NCBI RefSeq assembly: GCF_029227915.1
Contig: NC_079888.1
Coordinates: 6,195,001-6,259,000, forward strand
Direction: 5' to 3'
From: Hydractinia symbiolongicarpus
Taxonomy: Eukaryota; Cnidaria; Hydrozoa; Anthoathecata; Hydractiniidae
DNA: 64,000 nucleotides
The first letter of the stretch is position 1; each line of letters opens with the position of its first letter. Of the stretch, positions 9,909 through 20,596 are shown one piece after another. The notes beneath the pieces are model-generated. The model saw only the letters and a list, made by a program, of their open reading frames with translations, was not told the origin of the DNA and ran no database searches. A program made the position numbers and the translations under genes.

Positions 9909-12900
9909 GTGATATTGCAAAAAAGTCGTGGATTATCCGGGTATTACAGGTTAAGCAAACCTGAATTGCTTTCTCTATTGGAGGATGTACAACAGATACC
10001 AATCAGGCCTATAACATCAGAGGATATGGATCTCTTCGAGAGACAGGAACTGTTAGAAAATCTTTCGGTTGTAGGGGATAAAATCAGGGAATGGCACAAC
10101 TTGCTATTGTCTCCATCCAAGATAGATCTCTTCGAGAGACAGGAACTGTCAAAAAATCGTTCAATTGTAGGGGATAAGATGCGAGGATGGTACAACTGGT
10201 TAGTGGACACTGTTCCAAAGCCTATAAAAGAGGGAGTTAGGAAAACCTATGCATCATTTAAGCGTAAGGTAATGGATCTCTATAATGGGAAGCTAACGCA
10301 AAACCTACTCTTCACGCTGAGGTCGAACAGGAAGCCGAGGAAGACTATCTTCCAGATATTCAAAATCTCTATGATCAGCCGGAGCAAGATTTTACACCTC
10401 ACGAGCATAGGCATGTGTGCCCAAGACATTTTGAAGTTTTCGAATTCCTGGTATAGGAGGAGCCGATGTCGACGGGTATATAGGGATGGTGCGCCCTAAC
10501 GTGAAAACTTTGGTTGAAAAGCAGGTAAAAGATATGGGCTCAGCAAAGATACAGCTGTCCCTGTGGATGATTTGGAAGAAGAAAATAGTACCAAACTCGG
10601 AGGAGGCTAACGATGAGTACATCGAGGTGAAGAAAGCCTTCAATAGTAATATGACGTCAATATTCCAGGATAGCAACGCAGGATAGGATGTTTGCCAATA
10701 TCAAGACCCACGTGTAACATCCGACATTACCTCAGAGTGGCTTTACGGTTAGTCGAATCATGCACCTTGATGTAGACTTACGTTACGGCTAACAAAGGGT
10801 TCATGATATATAGAACCACCTAAATGGATAGCCTCAAGGAAGACCATAATTAATCCAAAAAATGATGACGAGGAGTGTTTCAAGTGGGACGTCATAACAT
10901 CCCTACATCATAAAGAGATGCATAAAAAATCTCTAAGCTGAGACCCTACGTACACCTCTATAATTGGAAGGGTATAGAGTTTTCGACAAGTATCAAGGAC
11001 ATGTTCAAGCTCAAGAAGAATAACACGGACATTTCGGTGAATGTCCTATACATAACGGGAAAGAAGATCAATATCCTGCGGCGATCTGAGTACAATATTA
11101 GGCGTAGCAAGCATCACGGATGGTTCAAAGGCCCACTACACAACTGGCAAGAGTCTATCGCGACTCATAGGCAAGGATACTTCAAAGAATACAAAATCAA
11201 TGCAATTTTTCCTGAACTGCTTACAGGCCTTTACTACGGCTGAATCGAAAGATAAACATTATGGCTACTGCAGGGACCACGAGGCTGTTAAAATCACAAT
11301 GCCAAGCAAGGCCGAGAAATGGTTGCAATATAAAGATGGCCAACAACAATTCAAGGTACCATTTGCCATATATGCAGACTTCGAGAGCCTGCTCATCCCA
11401 GTAGAGGATGCTACGGGGACGAAGACGAAAATGCTGAGTGCCATCTGGATGGTGTACCTATAGTACATTCGCCTATGGGATGTCCCAAACCCACTAACAG
11501 TGTACCGCGGTAAGGACTGTTTCAAGCGGTTCGTGAACCACCTAGAGAATGAGGTGAAGCGGCTATACCATACCTATCCACAACAGCCCATGTTGGAACT
11601 GACAGAGGTGTTAATAAGGGAACATAAAGAGGCCACAAAATTCCATATATGCATGAAGCTGTTAAATACTGCGAGAAAAACCGCAAGGTTCGGAACCACT
11701 ATACGGGGCTGTATAGAGGCGCGGTGCATAACATCTGCAACCTCAAATACAAAATACCTGCTCACATACCTATCATATTCCACAACCTAAGCAGGTACGA
11801 TGCGCATCTCTTCATACGGGAACTTGAGGAAAAATGCGACACCCAGGACATTGGATGCATAGCAGAGGATACCGAAAGGTACATCTCTTTTGGAGTAAAA
11901 ATCAACGTACCGCTTGCAGGTATGGGGTATGGCGATGGTGAGATGTACAAGACCCTAGAGATTAGGTTCATCGATAGCTGTCAATTAATGCCATCAAATT
12001 GGCAATCAACCTCATTGGTACAAACGCCGCCGGTATGGAATGTCAACATTGTGCGGATACCTGTCTTGAATTTCAGAGTATAGACGCCGAGTATGTGGCA
12101 ACCACGGACCACACCACGAAGCAACTTAAGCGGGACCAGGCAAGCGTACCATCCATGGTAAAATTTATCGACAAGGATGACGTATTCCCCTTGATGTTTA
12201 GGAAAGGCGTGTACCCTTACGATTATATGGATGATTGGCAACGATTTGAGGAGGCTGGGCTACCTCCCAAGGATACATTCTACATCAAGCTGAACATTAA
12301 GGGCATTAGCGACAATGATTATGCATACGCGAAAAAGGTATGGAATTGTATCACCCCAGAGGGTGATAGCGTTACCATGGGCGACTATCACGATATCTAT
12401 TTGAGTACAGACGTACTGCTATTAGTCGACGTCTCCGAAACGTTTCGAGACGTTTGCTTGACAAACTATAAGCTTGGTCCTGCGCACTTTTACAGTGCAC
12501 CTGGATTGGCGTGGAAAGCAGCACTCAAACATACAGGTATTAGGCTAGAGCTCCTCACAAATCTCAACATGCTATTGATGTTCAAGAAGGGTATCCGAGG
12601 AGGTATAACCCAGGCTGTACACCCGTATGCCAAAGCTAACAACAAGTACAAGGGAGACCAGTATGATGCAGAGGTTGAATCCTCCGACCTGCAGTATTCG
12701 GATGCCAACAACCTATACGGATGGGCCATGCGTCAAGGCTTCCCAACGGATGGCTTCAAATAGGTGTCGAACGTCGAGGCATTTACAGAAAAGCAAATCG
12801 AGAGGCTCGTTATGGATGATAAACATGGATAACATTTTAGAGGTCGACATTGACTACCCGGAGAGGCTGCACGACAAACATAATGAGCTACCGTTTCTAC

Positions 12901-13577
12901 CAGAACGCACGACGATCAAAAAAGTTGAAAAACTGGTACCTAATTTGCAAAACAAGCGTGGGTACGTGGTGCATATCAGAGCTCTCCATGAAGCTTTAAA
13001 GCACGGGCTTGAGCTGAAAAAGATCCATGTGGTCATTCGGTTTAACCAGAAGGCATGGCTTAAACGCTATATTGATCACAACAATGATTTGGGAACAAAA
13101 GCGAAGAAAGAGTTTGAGAAGGATTTCTACAAGTTGATGAATCTCTCGGTGTTTGGCAAGACCATGTAGAAGATCAGGAATCAAGGCAACATTCAGCTGG
13201 TCACAACGAAGATAAGTATATGAAGCTTGTGATGAAACCAAATTTCAAGGGTGGAAGCCGCTTCAGTAAGCACTTATTAGGCGTAGAGATGGGTAAGGTC
13301 GAGGTCAAAATGAACAAGCCTGTATACACAGGACAGACCATCCTGGACATTTCAAAAATGGTGATGTATGAGTTTTATTACGACTATATGCAGTAAGCTG
13401 CATATAGTCGTAATGAAAGCCGCAGTTTACTGCCTCTATGGCAGTAAGCTGCGGCTCTGTTACATGGATGCAGACTCATTTGTGTACCATATAAGGACAG
13501 AAGACTTCTACCACGACATACCTGACCAGATTACAACACTTTCCAGGGGCCATTACCGCCTGGTGCCTACCCGGAAA
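9909..13577 (+). pseudogene. Protein-primed family B DNA polymerase (pPolB), multiply broken
   Basis: Coding similarity is spread over at least nine fragments in shifting frames (for example 9909-10499, 10486-10686, 11200-11463, 11649-12083, 11999-12763, 12627-13169, 13368-13577). The 5' fragment has a GLSGYYRLSKPELLSLLE segment resembling a SAP/Rho-N-like motif. Exonuclease motifs remain: YADFES (about 11374), FHNLSRYDAHLF (about 11780) and YHDIYLSTDVLLLVD (about 12390). Polymerase motifs follow: DANNLYGWAM (motif A, about 12700), LMNLSVFGKTM (motif B, about 13140) and YMDADS (motif C, about 13465, where the usual Thr between the Asp residues is Ala). Stops, single-base indels and a twin-hairpin rearrangement between motifs B and C inactivate it. 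It would have replicated the element from its ends. Confidence 0.9.
13378..13455. repeat. Two adjacent near-perfect hairpins inside the polymerase pseudogene
   Basis: The first stem is 13378-13393 against 13398-13413 (16 bp, loop TAAG). The second is 13419-13434 against 13440-13455 (15 of 16 paired, loop TCTAT). Both contain GCAGTAAGCTGC-related sequence. They sit exactly between the polymerase motif B and motif C regions. Confidence 0.9.
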
Positions 13578-13580
13578 TAA

Positions 13581-13781
13581 ATGTCGGTGTGTTTGTATAT
13601 CTCTATATTTCTATCCTATGCCATGATTGCGTTTTGCTTTTTTCGATATCGCCGTACAATAAAGAGAATGTCAGATATTGCACGAATATTCAACGATGCC
13701 TCTGCAGAATATGAACATGTAGAGCCCCCACCCAATAAACGCCAGGCATTGAAAGAAGCCCCGGAAGGTGCTACAATATAA
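13581..13781 (+). CDS. Small Polinton membrane-anchored protein (66 aa)
   Basis: Intact short frame right after the polymerase (AAATAAATG start context). Residues 3-22 are hydrophobic (LYISIFLSYAMIAFCFF), followed by RYRR and a charged tail, predicting a single membrane segment with the tail inside. An internal ATG (13669, MSDIARIF) could be an alternative start without the membrane segment. It is not assignable to a named family from sequence alone. The next gene follows immediately, so the two are probably co-transcribed. Confidence 0.45.
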   Translation: MSVCLYISIFLSYAMIAFCFFRYRRTIKRMSDIARIFNDASAEYEHVEPPPNKRQALKEAPEGATI

Positions 13782-14105
13782 ATGAGTGAGGAAGAACAGA
13801 AACAAGAAGAGAGAGTCATCACGAAGCCAGTAAAGCATCCAGGGCGTGTGGCCCAAGGAAACAAGTTGGCGGCGCTGATGAAGAAAAGAAAGGAAGAAAT
13901 AAAACAAGAGGGTACTGTAGAATCTACAGTCAAAACCCCTTCTGGGGCCAGTTCCGTACAGTCAGTCTACATGTACGGTATAGGGACCTTGGCCGTATTA
14001 GCAGTAGGGGTTGGTGTATGGTATAGATTTGGAATAGGTAAAAATGATGGAGAATCTCAAAACCCCACACCTGAGCCTCAGCGGGGGAAACAGGGCAAAA
14101 ATTAG
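13782..14105 (+). CDS. Small Polinton protein with one transmembrane segment (107 aa)
   Basis: Starts on ATATAAATG directly after the preceding stop (no gap). A highly charged N-terminal 55 residues (Glu/Lys-rich) is followed by a single hydrophobic stretch, YMYGIGTLAVLAVGVGVWY, near residues 65-84 and a hydrophilic tail with PTPEPQRGKQ. Its intact frame contrasts with the broken larger genes. Small single-pass proteins are recurrent in cnidarian Polintons; the function is unknown. Confidence 0.55.
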   Translation: MSEEEQKQEERVITKPVKHPGRVAQGNKLAALMKKRKEEIKQEGTVESTVKTPSGASSVQSVYMYGIGTLAVLAVGVGVWYRFGIGKNDGESQNPTPEPQRGKQGKN

Positions 14106-14140
14106 CCCCATATCGAAATATTTAAAATGCTATAATATAA

Positions 14141-14287
14141 ATGACTACAAGCAAGGCTCACATGGATAGCAACAATACCCCGAAGGAAACCATGGTTATT
14201 GACTCTTTATGGGAATCAGTCAGGCTGGTATCCCATACGATCCTGATAGCCAAAAAAGGCCCTAGGAGTTTCCAGGCCCGGGGTTAA
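14141..14287 (+). pseudogene. Small Polinton gene remnant
   Basis: Starts AATATAAATGACTACAAG, like the preceding gene, and runs 48 codons to a TAA. Another frame immediately continues with KIDLKDGLKFAG-type sequence (about 14290-14322) and then FDEYAIKQG. It therefore looks like a frameshifted small protein of about 80 residues. No family recognised. Confidence 0.35.
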
Positions 14288-14423
14288 GATAGACTTGAAG
14301 GACGGCCTGAAGTTCGCCGGCTAAATGACGGCGAGGATCTTGTTCGACGAATACGCAATCAAGCAGGGATAGTATAAGAAATTATTGATACCCACAAAAT
14401 AGACCGCCCTATAAATTTTCTAT

Positions 14424-14951
14424 TTGTCCCCAGAGATAAATAGAAAATGGAATAGAGTAAGAGATGTTCAAAATGCTCAAGATCTCCCATTGAACCAGTT
14501 CAAAATCAAACGCAATGGTCGAATATTAAGACAATGCATCACCTGCCTCGCTGCTAACAAGGCCTCTAGGGAACGCTTAAAGTACCCGCATCAAAGGCAA
14601 AGATACAAATGCAAAGACTGTAAGGGAGATGATATTTGCCTCCATCAGAAAGAATGTGGTGATATCGCTAATCGACACCGCAAAACTCTACATAAAATCA
14701 AAGAGCTTATGGCTATCTGTAGGGCCCATATTGAAGCCCAATTCATGGAAGGGATGACCTGGGAAGACTATGAGTTTTTGCACATTCATCACAAGGTACC
14801 CTATAAATATCTAGAAACCGGAAGGTATGCGACGCTTGCTGATGTTGCCAGGGCATTTAACAAGGAGAGTCTCGGAATAGTAAATGGAAGGCCAAATGTT
14901 CAAAATCAGACAGCATCTTTCCTTGGACAAGTTCAGGATGAGGGGCAATAG
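14424..14951 (+). CDS. Polinton Cys/His-rich zinc-ribbon protein, possibly HNH-like
   Basis: A 175-residue intact frame. Two zinc-binding pairs are visible, RQCITC (36-41) and YKCKDC (61-66), then CLHQKECG, so at least one zinc ribbon is expected. Near residues 115-122 is LHIHHKVP, which resembles the HH-x2-P core of HNH nucleases, followed ~25 residues later by an Asn-rich segment; this is suggestive only. The following 39-codon frame (14938-15057) overlaps its 3' end and repeats the same CxxC...KCKD pattern, like a partial duplication. The function is not established. Confidence 0.45.
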   Translation: MSPEINRKWNRVRDVQNAQDLPLNQFKIKRNGRILRQCITCLAANKASRERLKYPHQRQRYKCKDCKGDDICLHQKECGDIANRHRKTLHKIKELMAICRAHIEAQFMEGMTWEDYEFLHIHHKVPYKYLETGRYATLADVARAFNKESLGIVNGRPNVQNQTASFLGQVQDEGQ

Positions 14952-15057
14952 TAGAACGAAGAGATGTATAGGTTGCCTGGATAAAGCGACAAGGAAGCAG
15001 CGTACCAAATGCAAAGACATTGAATACGAATTAGACCCTGTCAATATTGACATTTAA
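14938..15057 (+). CDS. 39-residue CxxC mini-protein overlapping the zinc-ribbon gene
   Basis: ATG lies inside the last codons of the previous gene (14-bp overlap). It contains KRCIGCLDKATRK and KCKD, echoing RQCITCLAANKA...KCKDC of the upstream protein. It could be a small zinc-binding protein or the remnant of a duplicated first exon-like segment. Confidence 0.3.
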   Translation: MRGNSRTKRCIGCLDKATRKQRTKCKDIEYELDPVNIDI

Positions 15058-15102
15058 ATTAGAGGGTTTAAACAGGGTGAGAGTTACCTGCTTCTTTACA
15101 CC

Positions 15103-15390
15103 TTGTTCACATATGATATTATACTCCAGTACTATAAACTCATCGGGGCACCCCCCGATCATGTTAGCCAGGAGAAGGCACGGCTCGTTAGGAGGTACTG
15201 CAAAGTAGTGCGTTTCCTACAGGAAAAGTTAACATATACTCCTCTACCCCTCGAATACCAGACTCGAAACACCAAGCTCTGCCCTGCCTGCGGGGGGTCT
15301 TTGGTGAACAATCACGGTGGTGTGTGGATTTATTCCGGCTGCGCCGCGATATACCCGAAAATCCATAGTAAGAAAAGGGGCTATCAATAA
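15103..15390 (+). CDS. Polinton small zinc-binding protein (95 aa)
   Basis: Frame 15103-15390. The C-terminal third holds CPACGGSLVNNHGGVWIYSGCAA, an incomplete CxxC...C finger (the fourth ligand may be His). The N-terminal half is helical (LILQYY, RLVRRYCKVVRFLQEK). The start codon is uncertain: a run without a stop may begin slightly upstream. It sits directly ahead of the packaging ATPase, so co-expression is likely. No named family. Confidence 0.4.
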   Translation: MFTYDIILQYYKLIGAPPDHVSQEKARLVRRYCKVVRFLQEKLTYTPLPLEYQTRNTKLCPACGGSLVNNHGGVWIYSGCAAIYPKIHSKKRGYQ

Positions 15391-15985
15391 ATATCACTAG
15401 ACGTAGTAAGACATCCACATACATCAATTTTCACAGGGCCCACAAGTTATGGGAAAACACAACGTGTTCTGGACCTGCTTGAAAACGAATACAGACAACA
15501 TTATCACAACATAGTGATCCTATGTCCTACCATACGTTGGAATAGGACATACCTTGAGAGGACCTCGCTCTGGAAGGATAACTACGTGTTACTTATAGAC
15601 CCCAAAAATAGTGTGAGTGGATTGAGAGACTCTCCTAGTTGTTGGCAGGTGAGGAAAGTCTCTTCATAGTCGACGACATGATATCTGACGAGAGTCTCGA
15701 AATCAGAGACAACCCCTACTTGAATTAGCTATTTCAGGTAGGCATCGTAAACACAGCCTGTGGCTCCTACCCCAATCGTATACAGCTCTTCCTAAGAATC
15801 TGAGGAGGCAGAAGAAAGCCTTGTTATTATGGTATCCCCACGAAAGAAGCGATATGGAGATGATAGACGAGGAAACGAATATGATATCAGACTGGGATGA
15901 TATCAAGGCTGATCTGAAAAAATCCAAGCATGCTTGCTTGTACGTGAGATTGGAGCACCCTAGGACTTGGAAAGTTCTCGAGTGA
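15388..15985 (+). pseudogene. FtsK/HerA-type DNA packaging ATPase of the Polinton, frameshifted
   Basis: The first frame contains FTGPTSYGKT, a Walker A motif of the type seen in virus/Polinton genome-packaging ATPases. It continues with HNIVILCPTIRWN and a disrupted FIVDDM Walker B near 15660. After stops and frame changes near 15665, 15725 and 15780, a later frame resumes with LPKNLRRQKKALLLWYPHER and ends near 15985. It would pump the element DNA into a capsid. It is clearly inactivated. Confidence 0.8.
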
Positions 15986-16025
15986 CCGCGGTGAAAACCT
16001 TTGGTTTACGTTTCTATATTAGAAA

Positions 16026-16660
16026 ATGTCGTCGCAAATTATGTTTAACGCAGGAGCCATCGAGACCCTGTCCAACAACCAGGATCAACCTATGTTTAAA
16101 CACGCTGATCTTGGACGTTTTCTTGGTTTTGAAAATGTTAGGCAGTGTAGCCTCGATAATCAAATGATATCAACAAGAGAAGAAATAGGCTTTAGAGATC
16201 GTTCGTCGTTCCAGGAAACCAAAGGCTGTAGGGATCATCAGATGGTTGGCCAGGGCAGGTGTCCAAAAACTACAAGATGTAATTAAAGAGCATCGCCAGA
16301 CCATCGAGAACAAGGATAGGGCCCTGTCTTTCCTCGGTGATGAAATTTGAAATTGAAGATAGAGACAATCAACTCGTGGCACTCGGGGATGAACTAGGGA
16401 TGAACAACTTAGTGTTCTTAAGCAAGACAACTCGGAACTACGGCAGAGACATGTCCCGCACTGATATCCACATGACACCGTGCTATGTGTGGTTGAGGAA
16501 AACGATCCTCATGAGCGTGGAAAAAAAGGCATACATAAACACTACATAATTCGATGCCAGTGTAAGCAACTCAGCACAAGAATAAGCACGTTAAGAGCGA
16601 TGTACCCTGAGATAAACACGAGGAAACCGTATTTCTCATTGAACCAGTCCAGCTTGGATT
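16026..16660 (+). pseudogene. BRO-N/MSV199-like protein of the Polinton, frameshifted
   Basis: Frame 16026 gives FNAGAIETLSNNQDQPMFKHADLGRFLGFENVRQCS. The pattern hADLGrfLG-xxNVrq is typical of BRO-N/KilA-N-like DNA-binding domains of large DNA viruses. A frame change near 16195 leads to RSRKPKAVGIIRWLARAGVQ, then a coiled-coil-like segment. Further shifts give MLCVVEENDPHERG and IRCQCKQL near 16480-16590. The 3' end overlaps the convergent minus-strand gene 16542-16814. Confidence 0.65.
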
Positions 16661-16814
16661 GTCTGTCTGGCACCCATTGAGCCTGGGCGTTTTGTAGTTT
16701 TTCAATGGCCTCATTATGTCTTCTCCTCTCCGCCTCGCCATGCCCTGAAAGCTTGCTGAATAAAAAGTTTGTGCCACTGAAGGCTAGTGTGTTGATTAGC
16801 GCACCCCCTGCCAT
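16542..16814 (-). CDS. Small Polinton protein with C-terminal membrane segment (90 aa)
   Basis: Intact frame starting MAGGALINTLAFSGTNFLFS. A Gly/Ala-rich start is followed by a charged helix with HGEAERRRHNEAIEKLQNAQAQ (split around residue 35). The C-terminus, FLVFISGYIALNVLILVLSC, is a predicted membrane anchor. Proteins with this N-terminus recur in cnidarian Polintons as far as I recall; the function is unknown. Confidence 0.5.
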   Translation of the reverse strand: MAGGALINTLAFSGTNFLFSKLSGHGEAERRRHNEAIEKLQNAQAQWVPDRQSKLDWFNEKYGFLVFISGYIALNVLILVLSCLHWHRIM

Positions 16815-16954
16815 TATGGCAAAGGTTGCCGTCTTTATTTAGCATTCAACACTATGAAAACGGCTGTCTATGATATTCAACTGTGCATCCTAAAGCAAGT
16901 ACACGTAACATCTAAAATTCCCAGTTCCGTCGACCTTTTTGGTCATATGCAATG

Positions 16955-18098
16955 TTATACCGTCACTAAGGCGTTGTAGAGGTCTTCCGCTACCATGTAA
17001 GCTATCATCAGGACTCTGAAATCAATAAACAGCGCGTACCTTTCGTTGAAGAATTGGCCAACGTTAGAGTTGTGGTTGCCTAAAATGTTCACGATCTGCT
17101 CCAAATGATCTTTGGGAAGCATTGCATACGAATAGAGCTCGTTAGGCTCACCTTTCACCGTGACGCTAATCTTCTTGATTTTCGAATTACTTCGTTGACA
17201 CCGGCATAGAACTTCACTTTTCCAGGGTCTATAAACAGCAGTAAAACGCCTTTTAGACTCTTGGCAGGGGTATCGATTTGGAGGTTATGGCTGGTATCAG
17301 CCTTTTTCATGGTCATGACCTTGATTCTTAGGATTCTTTCATAGGGCAAAGCGAGGTGACTATACCGGAACATCATGGCACTTGCCAGGCCCTCATGAGT
17401 AATCTTGTCAAACTCGAGTTTGATGTTGGTGATTTTGTACGCAGCATCGGCTGCCTCGGCTGCCGTGCATCCCGAGGCCGCTGTCCCTGCATCTTTGATG
17501 ACGTCGCTATGCGGCGAAAAATGTAAGACAAACTGTAGCCTGTCATGTAGCTCCGACTGATAGAAGGGTAGGTCTCTCGTCAACTCAACATTTTGGCCAA
17601 CGGGATTCAGAAGCTATTCCCATAGGCCGCAACAATGGCTTCCTCCTCATCGGTGCCTACATGATCACTAGAATTGACCTGTAAGGCCCGGATGGTCCCG
17701 TCATCGGGATTGATTCCTTCAAAAATGAGGTTATTGTCTCTGTCAAATTAGGGTAACCAGAGGTCTTTATAGACGGCCAGGGTGCTATAATCAGATATAT
17801 TCTGTACCTCGTTACAGTTCAGGGTAATAGGTATATCTTGCACCAGGCTTTTGCCTATTTTCGAGACGATGGCGCGTTTCGTATTGGTCCCCGTCAGCGT
17901 CAGGTCAAATAAGAGTTTGGGACTGCCGGGAAAGATGACATCTTTCAGGGACATATTGCGGATAACAATATAGAGGTCCTCATTCTGGTTGATTGTTGAA
18001 GGTATGTGACTTATTTGAACACGCTGCTTCCTCCCTTTGATACCAAAAAGCTGCTTTGTCTCTGCGTAGGCATCTAAGGTAGTTCCGAATGCACTCAT
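16955..18098 (-). pseudogene. Candidate double-jelly-roll major capsid protein, broken
   Basis: The minus-strand frame from ATG 18098 (context AATAAATGAGTGC) gives beta-rich sequence: SHIPSTINQNEDLYI, FPGSPKLLFDLTLTG, VSKIGKSLVQDIPI, ending at VYKDLWLP before a TAA (17748). The same frame resumes at once to about 17590, then shifts to 17155-17583 (LPFYQSELHDRLQFVLHFS ... KSLKGVLLLF) and again to 16955-17158. The order of strands, with a VsxxGxxLV...YxDLWL segment early and a KSLKGvLLLF strand late, matches my memory of Polinton/virophage-lineage major capsid proteins. The assignment is moderate; a structure-based search would settle it. It would form the capsid hexons. At least three disruptions make it non-functional. 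Confidence 0.6.
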
Positions 18099-18128
18099 TT
18101 ATTATTATGGGGCTTTGTTCAAATAAAG

Positions 18129-19381
18129 ATGCGGATGAATCCAGTATTTACGCCTGAGGATGATCTGGAGGATAAGGGTGGGGAGGATGAACATGAAGAT
18201 GATTATCCGTCAACGTAACAAACCCCTGAAACATCGGGGACTTCAACACCAGGACAACAATCGGGTACACGTAGGCGATTGGATGTGGGGTTGGGAGAAC
18301 AGAATTTACATGAAGATGTCGACCTTTAGTATAAGCTTAGTGACTATTTGAATATGACGCCAACAGAGAAAAACTATGATTATTTTAGAGTAGGTGGGGG
18401 TAAAAAACTTATTTTTAGGAAGATAACGAAGGGGGAGAAAGTCTATAAAGAGATGGTGCTTACGACTAAGACTGATGAGTTGAAATCAATTAAAGCTATA
18501 GAATCAGATTTAGGTATTACGCGTCTGAAAGTCTTAGGTTTTGATAAATATACTATGCCCAATAGAGGTAGTAAAGCGACGGCCCAAAACCTCATCCAGG
18601 ATGTTGATGTCCTTGTGAATAAGGACGAGAAGAAGGCTTTGGGTGAGATCATCCAGATGGAGTCGTTAGACTCCATACAAAATGTTACATATGATATACA
18701 AGCCTTTGTAGATACATCATTTGTTGGCCTCAAGGCAGGTGATACAAGAGGAATCACCCACGAAATTCAAACCCTACAGGATAACATTAAAGCATTTAAG
18801 GGTAAGATTATTTCGTATGATAGTGAGATCAATACAGCGGAGGCCAGGCTGGAACAACTTAAAAAGCAGAAAGCCGGGAGAATGATATCGCTGACCTTGA
18901 GAAAAAAATTGAAAACTTTAAGAATGAAAAAAAGGCTGTATTGAATAAACATGGCCTAATTTCCTCCCAAACTTTTAAACATCTGAAAAATATCAAGAAA
19001 ATATTGATGAAAATCTCTGGAGATGACATGCCTTTGCTTGAAAAACTTAAGGTTTTGTTCAGGGAGCAGGGTCTGACTATATCGAGTATCGTCTTTGCTA
19101 TTGACCTGCTGGTTTCCACTATAGTACTGTCCGTTACAGAAGTTGCTGCTGCAGCAGGTGCCGCAGGAGGAAGTGCCGCGGGAGTTGGTGGAAAAGGGTT
19201 TGTAGAGAAGCAGCTTGAAAGGCTTGCAAACTTCCTTAAATACCTGGCAGCTAAAGCAGGTGCCAATTTACCTGGCATCATCGGTACGATTGTATCATTC
19301 TTTCTAAGAGTAGCGGAAACCATCGTCGAGTATGCAACAAAACATCTCTATATGAAAATCGCGGCCGTCGATGATCAATGA
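18129..19381 (+). pseudogene. Polinton protein with coiled coil and Gly/Ala-rich hydrophobic C-terminus, broken
   Basis: From ATG 18129 one frame carries acidic sequence with two in-frame stops (TAA near 18219, TAG near 18330) and then runs open through 18348-18880. Near 18880 the frame shifts to 18941-19381. The middle part is Lys/Glu-rich and coiled-coil-like (LQDNIKAFKGKIIS, ARLEQLKKQ). The C-terminal part has hydrophobic segments TISSIVFAIDLLVSTIVLS and a glycine/alanine block, suggesting membrane insertion. It diverges from the capsid-candidate gene at 18098, only 30 bp away, so they share an upstream region. The function is unknown; a virion or membrane-acting role is speculative. Confidence 0.5.
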
Positions 19382-19445
19382 TGATCCCTACCCTTGTTGT
19401 GATCAATGCGGTCTTGGTATCCTCATGTTGTTCCCCCTGTGGGGG

Positions 19446-20530
19446 TTATTCAGGAGTATGCTGTATAGGAGGCGTAGTATGCTTGAGAGGTGTATATGGT
19501 ATAACCTGTATAGTATGATTGGGAGTATGTATAGGAGGTGTAGGTGGTATGGTATGCTTTGTAGGTATGGCATGCTTGGGAGGTGTGGCATGCTTGGGAG
19601 ATGAGGTATGTATAGGTGGTGTAGTATACTTAGGAGGTATAATATGTATAGGTGATGTAGTATGATTAAAGGGTGGTTTTATAGCCCTCCCTGTACGACT
19701 ATTATTCACACCAACCTGGACCCCAACGCTTACATTGGCAGGTGCGATCAATATATTATTATTATACCCCTCAATTTTGCCAAAACGCAGGTTCATGTCC
19801 GAGGGCAACATGTACACGCTGGGCATGACGGCGAAATTGACCGGAGTTCGGGCATATTGCAGCATCTTCTGGAATTCTGTAATGTCATGCCCCACATTCT
19901 CTTCCCTCCTTACCATGGCTTCAAATTTTTGCAATAGAATTTGCCTTGCTGTGTAGTTGTCATCACCGAAACCGATTAAGGATGCCTTGGCTCCTGCTTG
20001 AGACCCTGATACCCTTACTCAGCTTGGTCAGACCTTCCAACGTGAAACCCTGACTTGTGGGGATAATGAACTTGGCACAATCGCCGTCAACTTGTGGCCA
20101 CCATCTACCGTTAGTGAGTAATGACATGACGGCCTTGGATTTGTACAGACTAATAGGATCTGCACCATATTCGCAACAGACTTGCACGTATCCTGATGTT
20201 GAGTAGGGGTTTTAGTACTGGGCAAACCGATCGTCATATGGAATGGGTACCTTCATTCTTGACAGAATACAACGCATGTGATAGTATAAGTGAAACTTAG
20301 AGATGGAATTAACAAGGGGTACGGAGCCTGTCATGTGCTTGGCGGAGATGCCTAAGGCTGTAGTTGCGCAATGGGTACCGAAATTCACCTGAATATTCCA
20401 GTAGTACAGGGCTTGTCCTGTCCAGCCCACCCTTACAGGGTCATTCAGCAAATTAGTGGGGATTTTTATGGCATACTTGGTAAACTCAAGGAATGCCAGA
20501 GAAATGTGCGAGTCTGTAGACACGTACATA
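19446..20530 (-). pseudogene. Unidentified large Polinton protein with proline-repeat tail, broken
   Basis: Three overlapping minus-strand frames (20212-20529, 19963-20187, 19446-19934) join into one product. The first has DPVRVGWTGQALYYWNIQVN and SISKFHLYYHMRC; the second WWPQVDGDCAKFIIPTSQGF; the third FQKMLQYARTPVNFAVMPSV. The tail consists of repeats like PPIHTSSPKHATPPKHA, coded by a short degenerate tandem repeat (19450-19660). A structural role is plausible from its size and position beside capsid candidates, but I do not recognise a fold. The 3' end converges with the gene ending at 19381. Confidence 0.45.
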
Positions 20531-20596
20531 TCCTGGATTTGTACTTTGCCTTGGGGTTGTAGGAGTACATGTTAATCTTTGTTTTTAAAGAAAGGG

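Noticed and set aside
9909-13577. Stop-codon recoding in the Polinton polymerase
   Set aside because: Several breaks are TAG in place of a sense codon, but TAA and TGA stops and many indels also occur, so decay explains them better.
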